From assembly GCF_003233655.1 (NCBI RefSeq), contig NZ_CP029830.1:794501-858500 (forward strand): 64,000 bases of DNA. The letters are read 5' to 3'. Source of the stretch: Azospirillum ramasamyi (GTDB lineage Bacteria > Pseudomonadota > Alphaproteobacteria > Azospirillales > Azospirillaceae). Shown piece after piece: positions 27,847-36,031 of the stretch (position 1 is the stretch's first letter; each line of letters opens with the position of its first letter). The position numbers and the translations under genes are program-made. The notes under the pieces are model-generated. The model saw only the letters and a program-made list of their open reading frames with translations. It was not told the origin of the DNA and made no database searches.

Positions 27847-28254
27847 ATGTCGATGATGGCCAACAGCGAGGCCACGCAAGCCATGCGCATCCGGGCGGAA
27901 GACGTCCTGGAGCGCAAGGGGACGGGTGCGTCCAGGCAGGCGGGTGCGCTGGCCGGCCAGTTCGCGGCGATGCTGGAAACCCTGAACGGGGTGGGGGAGG
28001 GCGGCGTCTCCGCCGCCGACGGCGCCGGGGTGGTGCCGAACGCCCAGCCCGCGGTGCGGCTCGGCGTCGGTGCGGTCACCCTGTTCGCCCAGGACGTGGG
28101 GCAGGCCGATTCCGGCATGGACGCCGCCGCCGCGGTGCCGGACCCCTGGGATCCGGCCACCGCGATGCAGGTGGTGGAAAGCGCCATACAGGCCGGCGAC
28201 GGCACCAACTTCCGCTGGCTGACCACTCTGCTGACCCAGAACTCCGCCGCGTAA
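27847..28254 (+). CDS. Hypothetical protein (135 aa)
   Basis: It starts MSMMANSEATQAMRIRAEDVLERKG and is Ala/Gly/Val-rich in the middle, with no signal peptide or membrane helix. The C-terminal PWDPATAMQVVESAIQAGDGTNFRWLTTLLTQNSAA may be a small helical module. I recognise no family. Codon use and GC at third positions are consistent with a real gene. A leader hairpin suggests translational control. It is convergent with the S49 peptidase gene. Confidence 0.6.
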   Translation: MSMMANSEATQAMRIRAEDVLERKGTGASRQAGALAGQFAAMLETLNGVGEGGVSAADGAGVVPNAQPAVRLGVGAVTLFAQDVGQADSGMDAAAAVPDPWDPATAMQVVESAIQAGDGTNFRWLTTLLTQNSAA

Positions 28255-28296
28255 GCCGTGACCGGCTTGGGCTGAAACCGGCTACAGCCCCCACGG

Positions 28297-29184
28297 CTAC
28301 AACCCCAGCCTCGACCGGGCGGCCCAATCGTCCAGCGAGGCGCGGGCGGCGGCCACCAGCGCCTCGGCGAAGGCTTCCGGTGCGCCGGCTTGCGGAAGCG
28401 GCGCGCCTCCGCCCGACCGCAGGCCGAGCCGCCGCAGAATGCCGCGCTCCTGATGCACCAGCCGCAGCCGAACCTTCTCGCCGAAACGGCCGCGCATGAC
28501 CGACCGCAGGTCGCCCAGCCCGTCGATCAGCCCCAGCGCCAGCGCCTTGCGCCCGGCCCAGAAGGCGCCGGAAAACAACTCGTCCTCCGGGCCGGTCAGG
28601 CGGGCGCCGCGCCGGGCGCGCACCATTGCCTTGAACGCCTCGTGGATGTCGGCCTGCAGGGACTTCAGATGGGCGACGCCGTCCTCGCGTTCCGGCGAGA
28701 AGGGGTCGAGCAGAACCTTCTTGTCGCCGGCGGTATAGAGGCGCCGTTCGATGCCGTGACGCTCGATCAGCTCATGCAGGCCGAAGCCCGACGACACCAC
28801 GCCGATGGACCCGAGGATGGAGCTTTCGTCGGCCCAGATCTCGTCCGCCGCGCAGGCGAGCCAATAGCCGCCGGACGCCGCCGCATCCTCGCAGAAGGCG
28901 AAGACCGGCACCTTCTTTTCCTCCGCCAGATCGCGGATCCGTTTGGCGATCAACGCGGACTGCACCGGCGATCCGCCCGGCGAGTTGATGATCAGCGCCA
29001 CCGCCTTCTGGTCCTTGGGCGCGAAGGCGCGCTCCAGCAGCGGGGCGACGCCGGCCAGCGACAAGCCGGAACGGAACGGGCCACCCTGGCCGATGACGCC
29101 GGACAGGCGGACGACGGATACCAGCGGCCCGGCCTTGCGCCAGGGGCCGAAGGGGAGTTTGGCGAGGAGGGATTGCAGGCTCAT
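28297..29184 (-). CDS. S49-family serine peptidase (SppA/SohB-like)
   Basis: 295 residues. The clan SK fold is seen in LIINSPGGSPVQSALIAKRIRDLA, the catalytic serine in EDAAASGGYWLACAADEIWA, and the general-base lysine region in AGDKKVLLDPF. A single moderately hydrophobic N-terminal stretch (GPLVSVVRLSGVIGQGG) is not a classical signal anchor, so the protein may be cytoplasmic or peripheral. It probably degrades signal peptides or membrane protein fragments. It is downstream of the TrmN6 gene, a pairing seen in other alphaproteobacteria. Confidence 0.9.
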   Translation of the reverse strand: MSLQSLLAKLPFGPWRKAGPLVSVVRLSGVIGQGGPFRSGLSLAGVAPLLERAFAPKDQKAVALIINSPGGSPVQSALIAKRIRDLAEEKKVPVFAFCEDAAASGGYWLACAADEIWADESSILGSIGVVSSGFGLHELIERHGIERRLYTAGDKKVLLDPFSPEREDGVAHLKSLQADIHEAFKAMVRARRGARLTGPEDELFSGAFWAGRKALALGLIDGLGDLRSVMRGRFGEKVRLRLVHQERGILRRLGLRSGGGAPLPQAGAPEAFAEALVAAARASLDDWAARSRLGL

Positions 29185-29244
29185 GCCCGCAAAGATGGGA
29201 TTGAAGTCTCTCGTTTGAAAGGCTGCGCCACCGCTAAAAAAGGG

Positions 29245-30027
29245 CTAGACCACCAACGCTTCCGCGTCGCGCAGCACCCGCTCCGCCGCCGGGCTGTAGC
29301 CGCCTTCGGCATTGTGCACGGTCAATCCTGCGGTCAGCCGGGCCGGCGCCTTGCCGCCCTTGCGGGCGACCAGCAGCAGCCGCTTGGCCTCCACGCCCGG
29401 CTTGGGCCACAGCGGCACCAGGACGAGGCTGCCGAACCGGCCGCGCAGCGCCTGCAGGATGTCGTCGATGCGGTCGGCGCGGTGGACCATCGTCAGCGTG
29501 CCGCGCGGCTTCAGCATCGCATCGGCGAAGCGCACCCAATCCGGCAGCCGCGCCGCTCCTTCCATATTCGCCGCGGCCTTCCAGTCGTCGGGCGGGCGGC
29601 TGGCGGCGCCGGCCTTCAGATAGGGCGGATTCATCATCACCCGGTCGAATCCGCCGGCGGGCAAGGTGCCTGGAGGAGCCAGAAGGTCGCCCTGGACCAC
29701 CTCCACCCGGTCGGCGACCCCGCTGAGGACGGCATTTCGGCGGGCGAAGGCGCAGGCGTCGGCCCGCTGCTCCAGCCCGGTTACGGCGACGCCCGGCACC
29801 CGGACGGCGAGGCACAGGGCCGCGGCCCCGGTGCCGGTTCCGACGTCGAGCGCCCGCTCGCCGCCGGTCGCGGCGGTGATGGCGGCGAGGAAGACCGGGT
29901 CGATGGCGGCCCGGTAGCCGCCTGCGGGCTGGAGCAGCCGCACCCGCCCGTTCAGCAGGAAATCCGGCCGCGATTCAGGGAGTGCTTCCAAGGATGATTC
30001 CGGATGCGGAACGATATCGTCGCTCAA
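29245..30027 (-). CDS. trmN6: tRNA1(Val) (adenine(37)-N6)-methyltransferase-like protein
   Basis: 260 residues of the class I SAM methyltransferase fold. SAM motif I is ALDVGTGTGAAALCLA, and the N6-adenine MTase motif is RVMMNPPYL. The N-terminal LLNGRVRLLQPAGGYRAAIDPVFLAA is characteristic of TrmN6/YfiC proteins. It would methylate A37 of tRNA-Val in the cytosol. The start overlaps the stop of the DUF2007 gene by 4 bases, so they form one operon with the S49 gene. Confidence 0.88.
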   Translation of the reverse strand: MSDDIVPHPESSLEALPESRPDFLLNGRVRLLQPAGGYRAAIDPVFLAAITAATGGERALDVGTGTGAAALCLAVRVPGVAVTGLEQRADACAFARRNAVLSGVADRVEVVQGDLLAPPGTLPAGGFDRVMMNPPYLKAGAASRPPDDWKAAANMEGAARLPDWVRFADAMLKPRGTLTMVHRADRIDDILQALRGRFGSLVLVPLWPKPGVEAKRLLLVARKGGKAPARLTAGLTVHNAEGGYSPAAERVLRDAEALVV

Positions 30028-30230
30028 GCTTCGCCGGCCTCGCGCAGGACGCGGACGGCGTCGTCGGCATCGTCGGCATCGACCATCAGCCGTCGCGGGA
30101 TGGCGCCGATGGAGCCCTCCATGATGCTGGTGTGGGTGTCCAGCACGATGGCCTCGATCCCGGCATCGGCCAGCAGGGCGACCAGCCAGGACAGGCGGAC
30201 GGGGTCGGTGATGCGCAGCAGCTCTATCAT
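30024..30230 (-). CDS. DUF2007-family small protein
   Basis: 68 residues: MIELLRITDPVRLSWLVALLADAGIEAIVLDTH... ending in VDADDADDAVRVLREAGEA. This beta-alpha-beta unit is the DUF2007 'putative signal transducing protein' fold, related to PII-like small domains. It is first in the operon with trmN6 and divergent from the polyprenyl synthetase gene. The function is unknown. Confidence 0.85.
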   Translation of the reverse strand: MIELLRITDPVRLSWLVALLADAGIEAIVLDTHTSIMEGSIGAIPRRLMVDADDADDAVRVLREAGEA

Positions 30231-30330
30231 GGCGTCTCGAAAGAACGGTCCCCTGCGGACTTGACCGAAGAGGCTAGGCCGTTATGCTCCCTAGCGCAAA
30301 TTCTGGCGTCAATCACCCGTGGAGTCGACC

Positions 30331-31347
30331 TTGGCGGTCGTGACCAACTTCGAGCCGAAACGGCGCAAGTCTACCCCGCTCGACGACCTGACCGCTTTGG
30401 TTGCCGAGGACCTCAGCGCCGTCAACCAGATCATCCTCGACCGCATGCAGTCGCAGGTCGAGATGATTCCCCAGTTGGCCGGCTATCTGATCGCGGCCGG
30501 CGGCAAGCGCCTGCGTCCGGTTCTGACGCTGGCCGCCGCCAACATGTGCGGCTATCAGGGCGAGCATCACCGGCTGCTGGCCGCGGTTGTCGAGTTCATC
30601 CACAGCGCGACCCTGCTGCACGACGATGTCGTCGACGAAAGCGACCTGCGCCGCGGCATGGCCTCGGCCAACGCGGTGTTCGGCAACAAGGCCAGCGTTC
30701 TGGTCGGCGACTTCCTGTTCTCCCGCGCCTTCGAGATGATGGTGGAGGTGCAGTCGCTCGACGTGCTGCGCATCCTGTCGGGCGCCTCGGCCATCATCGC
30801 CGAGGGCGAGGTGCTGCAGCTGCGCACCACCAACGACACCGAGACCAGCGAGCAGGCCTATCTCGAGGTCATCAAGGGCAAGACGGCGGAGCTGTTCGCC
30901 GCCGCCTGCCGCGTCGGCGCCGTCGTCGCCAACCGCCCGCAGGCGGAGGAGATGGCGCTCTACGACTACGGCATGAATCTCGGCATCGCCTTCCAGCTGG
31001 TGGACGACGTGCTGGATTACTCGGCGCTGCAGGCGAAGCTGGGCAAGACCGTCGGCGACGATTTCCGCGAGGGCAAGATAACCCTGCCGGTCGTGCTGGC
31101 CTTCCGCCGGGGCAACGACGAGGAACGCGCCTTCTGGCGCCGGGTGATGGAGGATCTCGACCAGAAGGACGGCGATCTGGAGCATGCCCAGGCGCTGATG
31201 GCCCGCCACAACGCGCTGAAGGATACGGTGGAGCGGGCGCGCCATTACGGATCCATCGCCCGTGACAGCCTGGGGCTGTTCGCCGAAGGGCCGATCAAGC
31301 AGGCCCTGCTGGAAGTCATTGATTTCGTGATCGATCGCGATTTCTGA
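30331..31347 (+). CDS. ispB: Polyprenyl (octa-/decaprenyl) diphosphate synthase
   Basis: 338 residues from TTG 30331, which has GGAG 6 bases upstream; GTG 30319 is the alternative and has no good site. The first Asp-rich motif is LLHDDVVDESDLRRG, the second FQLVDDVLDYS, with GGKRLRPVL and GKTAELF also present: a trans-long-chain prenyl transferase. It supplies the ubiquinone side chain (Q10 in most of this group). It is divergent from DUF2007/trmN6, an arrangement common in alphaproteobacteria. Confidence 0.92.
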   Translation: MAVVTNFEPKRRKSTPLDDLTALVAEDLSAVNQIILDRMQSQVEMIPQLAGYLIAAGGKRLRPVLTLAAANMCGYQGEHHRLLAAVVEFIHSATLLHDDVVDESDLRRGMASANAVFGNKASVLVGDFLFSRAFEMMVEVQSLDVLRILSGASAIIAEGEVLQLRTTNDTETSEQAYLEVIKGKTAELFAAACRVGAVVANRPQAEEMALYDYGMNLGIAFQLVDDVLDYSALQAKLGKTVGDDFREGKITLPVVLAFRRGNDEERAFWRRVMEDLDQKDGDLEHAQALMARHNALKDTVERARHYGSIARDSLGLFAEGPIKQALLEVIDFVIDRDF

Positions 31348-31464
31348 CGGGAGGGGAGGGGGCGGATCTTTTTGGCGGTGACGCATTTTTTGCGTTGCGT
31401 GCCGGGGCCGGAGCGTTTATACACCCCCTCCACCGGCGGACGACACGCCTGCCGGCGACATGAT

Positions 31465-31541
31465 CGGAGAGTAGCTCAGCCTGGTAGAGCACTGCTTTCG
31501 GGAGGCAGGGGCCGGAGGTTCGAATCCTCTCTCTCCGACCA
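31465..31541 (+). tRNA. tRNA-Pro (anticodon CGG), copy 1
   Basis: 77 nt with encoded CCA. Acceptor CGGAGAG pairs with CTCTCCG; the D arm is GCTC/GAGC; the anticodon arm is CTGCT-TTCGGGA-GGCAG with anticodon CGG; the T arm is around GGTTCGAATCC. It reads codon CCG. An inverted repeat at 31548-31577 follows. Confidence 0.95.
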
Positions 31542-31547
31542 ACAGAA

Positions 31548-31577
31548 AAGGGCTTCCGGAGAAATCCGGGAGCCCTT
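31548..31577 (+). terminator. Hairpin after tRNA-Pro copy 1
   Basis: AAGGGCTTCCGGA and TCCGGGAGCCCTT form a 13-bp stem (one wobble) with a GAAA tetraloop. The T run is lost here (CGTCGTTTC), so read-through into the second copy is possible. Confidence 0.55.
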
Positions 31578-31718
31578 CGTCGTTTCGGGCTTCGCCGCCA
31601 TGGCGAAATGGCATGGCAAAATTGCAGCATCCAGCCTGTGACTTTGCATTGCGCGGCGGAGCGGAACCGTTTATACACCCCCTCCACCGGCGGACGACAC
31701 GCCCGACGGTGACATGAT

Positions 31719-31795
31719 CGGAGAGTAGCTCAGCCTGGTAGAGCACTGCTTTCGGGAGGCAGGGGCCGGAGGTTCGAATCCTCTCTCTCCGACCA
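31719..31795 (+). tRNA. tRNA-Pro (anticodon CGG), copy 2
   Basis: Identical in sequence to copy 1 over all 77 nt, including CCA. It lies 254 bases downstream and is followed by a better terminator with a T-rich tail. Confidence 0.95.
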
Positions 31796-31800
31796 ACAGA

Positions 31801-31837
31801 AAAGGGCTTCCGGAGAAATCCGGAGGCCCTTTTCCTT
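31801..31837 (+). terminator. Intrinsic terminator after tRNA-Pro copy 2
   Basis: AAAGGGC..CCGGA pairs with TCCGG..GCCCTTT around a GAAA loop, and TTTTCCTTT follows. It ends the tandem tRNA unit just before the convergent binding-protein gene. Confidence 0.75.
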
Positions 31838-31853
31838 TGGAGCCGCAGCCGGT

Positions 31854-32597
31854 TCAGGGCGGCATCTTCAGATAGGCATCCATGATGCGCTGGGCGGTGC
31901 CGTCCGCCTTGATGCCCTCGACCGCCGCCTTCAGCTTCTCGACGATCTGCGGCGAGCATTTGAGGGAGCAGGCGAGGTAGACGTCGTTCTGATCGACGGC
32001 CTTGCCGATCACGATCCTTTCCGGGCGGCCGGAATGCTTCCATTTCCACAGGGTTTCCGGCGTCCCGTTGAACCAGGCCTCGTCGCCGTTCGCACTGAGA
32101 ACCTCGGTCTCCTTCTGCCCGACCTGGATGGTGCGAAGCTGGCTTGGCGGGAAGCCCTTGCTTTTCAGCAGTTCTTCCTGGGCGGTGCCCCGGCCGACGA
32201 TGATGCTGGTCAGTTCGGCCCTCGCCTGATCGTAGCTGTCGATCGACTTGCCCACCGCCGCGAAGCTTCGATCCAGCGTGAATATCTTGGCGATCCAGGT
32301 GTAGCGCGCTTCCCGTGACGGAGATCGCGCGAACGGGATGATCAGCAGGTTTTCACCTTCGGCGACCTCCTGCTGCCCGCGCTTCCACGGGATGAACTGC
32401 ATTTCGCCCTGGTATCCGGCGCGTTTCAGGGCCTCCAGCGTGATTTCCGCGACGAAGCCGCGCTGGTCCTGCCGATCCATCGTCACCATCGTCATCGGCG
32501 CCGCATCGACGCTGTAGATCCGGAGCGTTTCGGCGGCGGCCGGTGCCGCGGCTGCCGAGGCGCAAACCGCGATCACGGCGAGACTGACGGTCCGCAT
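31854..32597 (-). CDS. Periplasmic substrate-binding protein, SBP_bac_3 (amino-acid-binding) fold
   Basis: 247 residues with a Sec signal peptide ending APAAAETL. The mature part shows an extracellular solute-binding family 3 pattern: LRIYSVDAAPMTMVTMDRQDQRGFVAEITLEALKRAGY, MQFIPWKRGQQEV and RADGTAQRIMDAYL-like ends. ATG 32597 follows AGGGAGGAAGC. No permease or ATPase is adjacent, so it is an orphan binding protein or a sensor partner. The ligand is unknown. Confidence 0.82.
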   Translation of the reverse strand: MRTVSLAVIAVCASAAAAPAAAETLRIYSVDAAPMTMVTMDRQDQRGFVAEITLEALKRAGYQGEMQFIPWKRGQQEVAEGENLLIIPFARSPSREARYTWIAKIFTLDRSFAAVGKSIDSYDQARAELTSIIVGRGTAQEELLKSKGFPPSQLRTIQVGQKETEVLSANGDEAWFNGTPETLWKWKHSGRPERIVIGKAVDQNDVYLACSLKCSPQIVEKLKAAVEGIKADGTAQRIMDAYLKMPP

Positions 32598-32765
32598 GCG
32601 CTTCCTCCCTGGCCGGCTCCGGCCCGCCGCGAAAGCTCCCAAGGGCGCAGCGCTTCCGGGGCGGATTCCATTCAGATGAATGGCTGGAGCGGTCCCGTCA
32701 ATTCGCAGTCTATCCGAGTTGGACGCTTGACGATTTGTTAGGGTTACAGTCGGTGGCCGCCTCGG

Positions 32766-33566
32766 TCAGACCGTGCAGAGGAAGCGCCGATCCGTCCCCT
32801 CCAGAACCAGGGCGGTCAGCCGGTTCGTGGCGTAGGCGCCGGTGTCGATGCCGATGCGGTTGTGCAGCATCTCCGGTTCGGGCGCGATGGTGTGGCCGTG
32901 GACGACGATCTTGCCATGGTCGGCGCGCGAGGTCAGGAAGATCTCGCGGATCCACAGGCGGTCCTTGTCCTCCTGCCGGTCGAGCGGAACGCCGGGGCGG
33001 ACGCCGGCATGGACGAAATGGTAATCGCCGATGGTCAGGTGGTTGCGCAACCCGGTCAGGAAGGCGCGGTGATGGGGCGGCAGCAGGCTGTTCAGCATCA
33101 TCTGCGCCTGCAGCAGATGTTCCGGCGGCGCTTCGGGGTCGGGTGCCGGGATGCCATAGCTTTCCAGCGTCGCGTCGCCGCCATAGGTCAGCCATCCGGG
33201 GGCGACGCGCAGGTCGGACAGGAAGCCCAGCATCGTGTCCTCGTGGTTGCCGCGCAGGAACACGGCGCCGAAGACCGGCGGCAGACCGCAGGCGAGCCGT
33301 TCGATCACCAGCCGCGAATCCGGCCCGCGGTCGACGTAATCGCCGAGGAAGACGAGATATTTCAAAAGGTCCGGCGCCTGGTCGGCGTCGCGGGCGATCT
33401 GCCCGAGCAATTGGTCGAGCAGGTCGAGCCGGCCATGGATGTCGCCGACCGCATAGACGCGCATGCCGCGCGGCACCGACGCGGCTCCCCCCCGGCCGCC
33501 GAAGGGACCGGTCGAGGAGCCGCCCGATATGGCCTCCGCCCACAGCTTCCGTGCCAGGCTCAACAC
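32766..33566 (-). CDS. PPP-family serine/threonine protein phosphatase (metallophosphoesterase)
   Basis: 266 residues from a GTG start. The metal-binding motifs GDIHGRLDLL, GDYVDRGPDS and RGNHED appear in order, followed by HFVHAG and VHGHT. This is the bacterial PPP/diadenosine tetraphosphatase-like group. It would dephosphorylate phosphoproteins or small phosphates in the cytosol. It is isolated, divergent from the Tat binding-protein gene; the 278-base gap 33567-33844 shows no other gene. Confidence 0.88.
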   Translation of the reverse strand: MLSLARKLWAEAISGGSSTGPFGGRGGAASVPRGMRVYAVGDIHGRLDLLDQLLGQIARDADQAPDLLKYLVFLGDYVDRGPDSRLVIERLACGLPPVFGAVFLRGNHEDTMLGFLSDLRVAPGWLTYGGDATLESYGIPAPDPEAPPEHLLQAQMMLNSLLPPHHRAFLTGLRNHLTIGDYHFVHAGVRPGVPLDRQEDKDRLWIREIFLTSRADHGKIVVHGHTIAPEPEMLHNRIGIDTGAYATNRLTALVLEGTDRRFLCTV

Positions 33567-33844
33567 GTGGTCGTTCTCGAAGTCGTCACATCCCGTTCCG
33601 TAACCTTTGGACGGTCCGCGCCTCCTTCAAGTACCCCCTCAAAAGGATAATCCTGTTGCATCGCAATGCGTCCTTCTCCCGGCCTCATCCCCATGGCGAA
33701 GGCGTGGCGGCCGGAGGGGGTGCGGTTGTTCCATTGCGCATGGAGGGACTTCGGCGATTCCACTTTGACATGGAGGGGCGTGCCGGTGGAATCTTCCGTC
33801 TACAAATCTCGCATCGCGTACAGCCAAAAGGCCCCTGTCGCATC

Positions 33845-35107
33845 ATGACCAACGATCATAAGAACCGTTCCACCGGAGGACTCGCCCTTTCCCGCCGCAC
33901 GCTCGGCCAGGCGGCGATCGCCGGCGGCGTGCTGGCCGGCTTTGGCCGCGCCCCGGTCTTCGCCCAGAACACCACGCTGAAGGTCGGCGTCCTGCTGCCG
34001 CGCTCCGGCCTGCTGGCCCAGGCCGGCCAGGCCTGCCAGCGCGGCGCCGACATCGCGCCGGCGGTGCTGGCCGAACTCGGCTACAAGGTGGAGGTGATGT
34101 CGGCCGATACCGAATCGAACGCCGACGTCGCCCGTTCGCGCACGGAAAAGCTGATCAACGACGGCGCCCATGTGATCGTCGGCGCCTTCGACAGCGGCCA
34201 GACCGCCGCCGCCGCCCAGGTCTGCGAGCAGCGCGGCGTGCCGCTGGTGATGAACATCGCCGCCGCCGACAAGCTGACGGAGCAGGGCTACAAGACCGTC
34301 TTCCGCAACTTCCCGACCTCCACCATGCTGGTGACGAACGGGATGTCGCTGATGAAGGATCTGTTCGCCGCGTCCGGCACCACGCCGAAGACGGCGGTGT
34401 TCCTGCACGCCAACGACACCTTCGGCATGGCGAACAAGGCGGCCATCGACGCGCTGTTCCCCACGCTGGACATGCCCTTCCAGATCCTGCAGTCGATCGC
34501 CTACGACCCGAAGGCGCAGGATCTGGCGGTGGAGGTGGCGAAGGCCAAGGCCACAGGTGCCGAGCTTGCCATCGTCACCACCCGCGCCAACGACGCCATC
34601 ATGATGGTGCGCGAGATGGTGAAGCAGCGCTGGGAGCCGCAGGGCATCATGTCCCCCGGCTCGCCCGGCCTGTATGACGAGCAGTTCTACAAGGTGCTGG
34701 GCAAATACTCCGACTTCGCCATCACCAACCTGCCCTGGTACGACCCCAAGGCGGCGATGACCGAGCGGGTCGAAGCGGCCTTCCGCAAGCAGTTCCCCAA
34801 CGACCGGTTCGAGGGCTACGCCTTCAACGTCGCCTTCACCTTCGAGGCGATCCTGGTCGCCGCCGACGCCTTCAAGCGCGCCGGCACCGCCGAATCCTCG
34901 GCCCTGCTGACGGCGCTGCGCCAGACCAACCTGTCGGACAAGCTGATGGTCGGTCCGGCGATCACCTTCGACGAGAAGGGCCAGAACACCAGCCTGGTCT
35001 CCGCCTGCATCCAGAACCACAAGCTGCGCCCGACCGTGGTGCTGCCGAAGGCCTCGGCCGAAGCCGACCCGGTGTTCCCGATGCCGGGCTGGGCCAAGCG
35101 GGCCTGA
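33845..35107 (+). CDS. ABC-type branched-chain amino acid (LivJ-like) binding protein, Tat-exported
   Basis: 420 residues. LSRRTLGQAAIAGGVLAGFG is a twin-arginine signal with hydrophobic core. The mature protein is a periplasmic binding protein type 1 (Peripla_BP_6): LKVGVLLPRSGLLAQAGQACQRGADIA, VIVGAFDSGQTAAAAQVCEQRGVPLVMN and TVFRNFPTSTMLVTNG. Despite the LivJ fold, the ligand may be an aromatic acid, amide or urea. No LivHMGF genes lie nearby, so it either shares a distant transporter or senses. A striking hairpin array follows the stop. Confidence 0.88.
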   Translation: MTNDHKNRSTGGLALSRRTLGQAAIAGGVLAGFGRAPVFAQNTTLKVGVLLPRSGLLAQAGQACQRGADIAPAVLAELGYKVEVMSADTESNADVARSRTEKLINDGAHVIVGAFDSGQTAAAAQVCEQRGVPLVMNIAAADKLTEQGYKTVFRNFPTSTMLVTNGMSLMKDLFAASGTTPKTAVFLHANDTFGMANKAAIDALFPTLDMPFQILQSIAYDPKAQDLAVEVAKAKATGAELAIVTTRANDAIMMVREMVKQRWEPQGIMSPGSPGLYDEQFYKVLGKYSDFAITNLPWYDPKAAMTERVEAAFRKQFPNDRFEGYAFNVAFTFEAILVAADAFKRAGTAESSALLTALRQTNLSDKLMVGPAITFDEKGQNTSLVSACIQNHKLRPTVVLPKASAEADPVFPMPGWAKRA

Positions 35108-35134
35108 TGTGAGGCTTTCCTCTCCCATGTGATG

Positions 35135-35281
35135 CCGCCGGGCGTAAGTTCTGACTTACGTCCGGCGGTAAGGGCCGCGACTGCGGCCCCGCAGGCCCGT
35201 GCCTGCGAAGGCAAGCGGCCGGATGGCCGCGCCCGCCGTTCGAGGGCGGGCGTAAAGCCTGATGGGTCAGGCTTTACGCCC
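35135..35281. repeat. Array of six consecutive hairpins in a convergent intergenic region
   Basis: Stems in order: 35135-35148/35155-35168 (14 bp, one wobble); GGGCCGC/GCGGCCC at 35172-35189; GCAGGC/GCCTGC at 35191-35206; GCGGCC/GGCCGC at 35215-35230; GCCCGCC/GGCGGGC at 35231-35251; and a perfect 15-bp stem, 35248-35262 with 35267-35281. Most have 4-base loops. The fifth and sixth share bases, so they exclude each other. No T run occurs. It separates the LivJ-like gene from the convergent TRIC gene. Confidence 0.75.
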
Positions 35282-35301
35282 GATGGTATGGGAAGGGAGC
35301 C

Positions 35302-35955
35302 TCAGCTCCACGGAGCCTTCGGCGCGCTCCAGTTGCGCTGCACGCTCACGACGCGCAGCAGGAACGCGGCGAGCGCGCCGACCACCGCGACCGGCACGGG
35401 AGGCAAATCCAGCTGCCGGCCGGCGATCACCACCGCGGCCCCCAGCAGCGCCGCCATGGCGTAGATCTCCTCGCGCAGCACCCGCGGCACCTCGGCCACC
35501 AGCAGGTCGCGCATCGCCCCGCCGCCGCAGGCGGTCATCACGCCCAGCAGGGCGGCCGGCAGCGGGGTGAGGCCATAGGACAGCGCCTTGCTGCAGCCGG
35601 CGACGGTGAACAGCCCCAGACCGGCGGCGTCCAGCACCATCACCGGCTTGCCCAGCCGGTTGATCGGCTTGTGGAACAGGAAGGCGGCCAGCCCGGCGGC
35701 CAGCGCGACCAGCAAATAGCGGTCGTCCTGCAGGCTGGCCGGCGGCAGCGCGCCGATCAGCAGGTCGCGCACCACGCCGCCGGCGAGCGCCGCGGCCAGC
35801 GACAGCACCATCACCCCGAACAGATCCAGTTGCTTGCGCACCGCCAGCGTGCCGCCGCTGAGCCCGAAGACGAAGACGCCGACGAAATCCATCACCGTCA
35901 GCAGGATGGTCAGGTCGGTCGGCATCGGAATGGGAAAAGTCGGCAAGGTCGGCAT
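35302..35955 (-). CDS. TRIC/UPF0126 family membrane protein (YicG-like cation channel)
   Basis: 217 residues, seven hydrophobic helices in two repeats. Each repeat has the glycine-rich motif: GLSGGTLAVRKQLDLFGVMVLSLAAALAGGVVRDLLIG and LLGVMTACGGGAMRDLLVAEVPRVL. These GG-x-RD motifs define prokaryotic TRIC channels, which conduct K+/Na+. Start 35955 gives MPTLPTFPIPMPTDL; a start at MPTDL (11 residues later) is possible. Its role in bacteria is little known. Confidence 0.9.
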   Translation of the reverse strand: MPTLPTFPIPMPTDLTILLTVMDFVGVFVFGLSGGTLAVRKQLDLFGVMVLSLAAALAGGVVRDLLIGALPPASLQDDRYLLVALAAGLAAFLFHKPINRLGKPVMVLDAAGLGLFTVAGCSKALSYGLTPLPAALLGVMTACGGGAMRDLLVAEVPRVLREEIYAMAALLGAAVVIAGRQLDLPPVPVAVVGALAAFLLRVVSVQRNWSAPKAPWS

Positions 35956-36031
35956 GGCGGGACTCGGACGGAGGAATGCAATGCCCGTGGATTGAGCACA
36001 GCACCCCCCGCGGCGCCAAGTGAAACCTGTG

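Larger units (their letters stand above)
31415..31837 (+). repeat. Tandem duplication of a tRNA-Pro transcription unit (254-bp offset)
   Basis: The stretch GTTTATACACCCCCTCCACC, the following leader, the whole tRNA and the downstream hairpin recur with an offset of exactly 254 bases (31415 and 31669). Differences are confined to a few leader bases (TGCCGGC versus CGACGGT) and the hairpin end. The spacer between copies is unique sequence. Confidence 0.8.

Noticed and set aside
33567..33844. Small genes in the gap before the LivJ-like gene
   Set aside because: Short frames on both strands lack ribosome sites and overlap each other.
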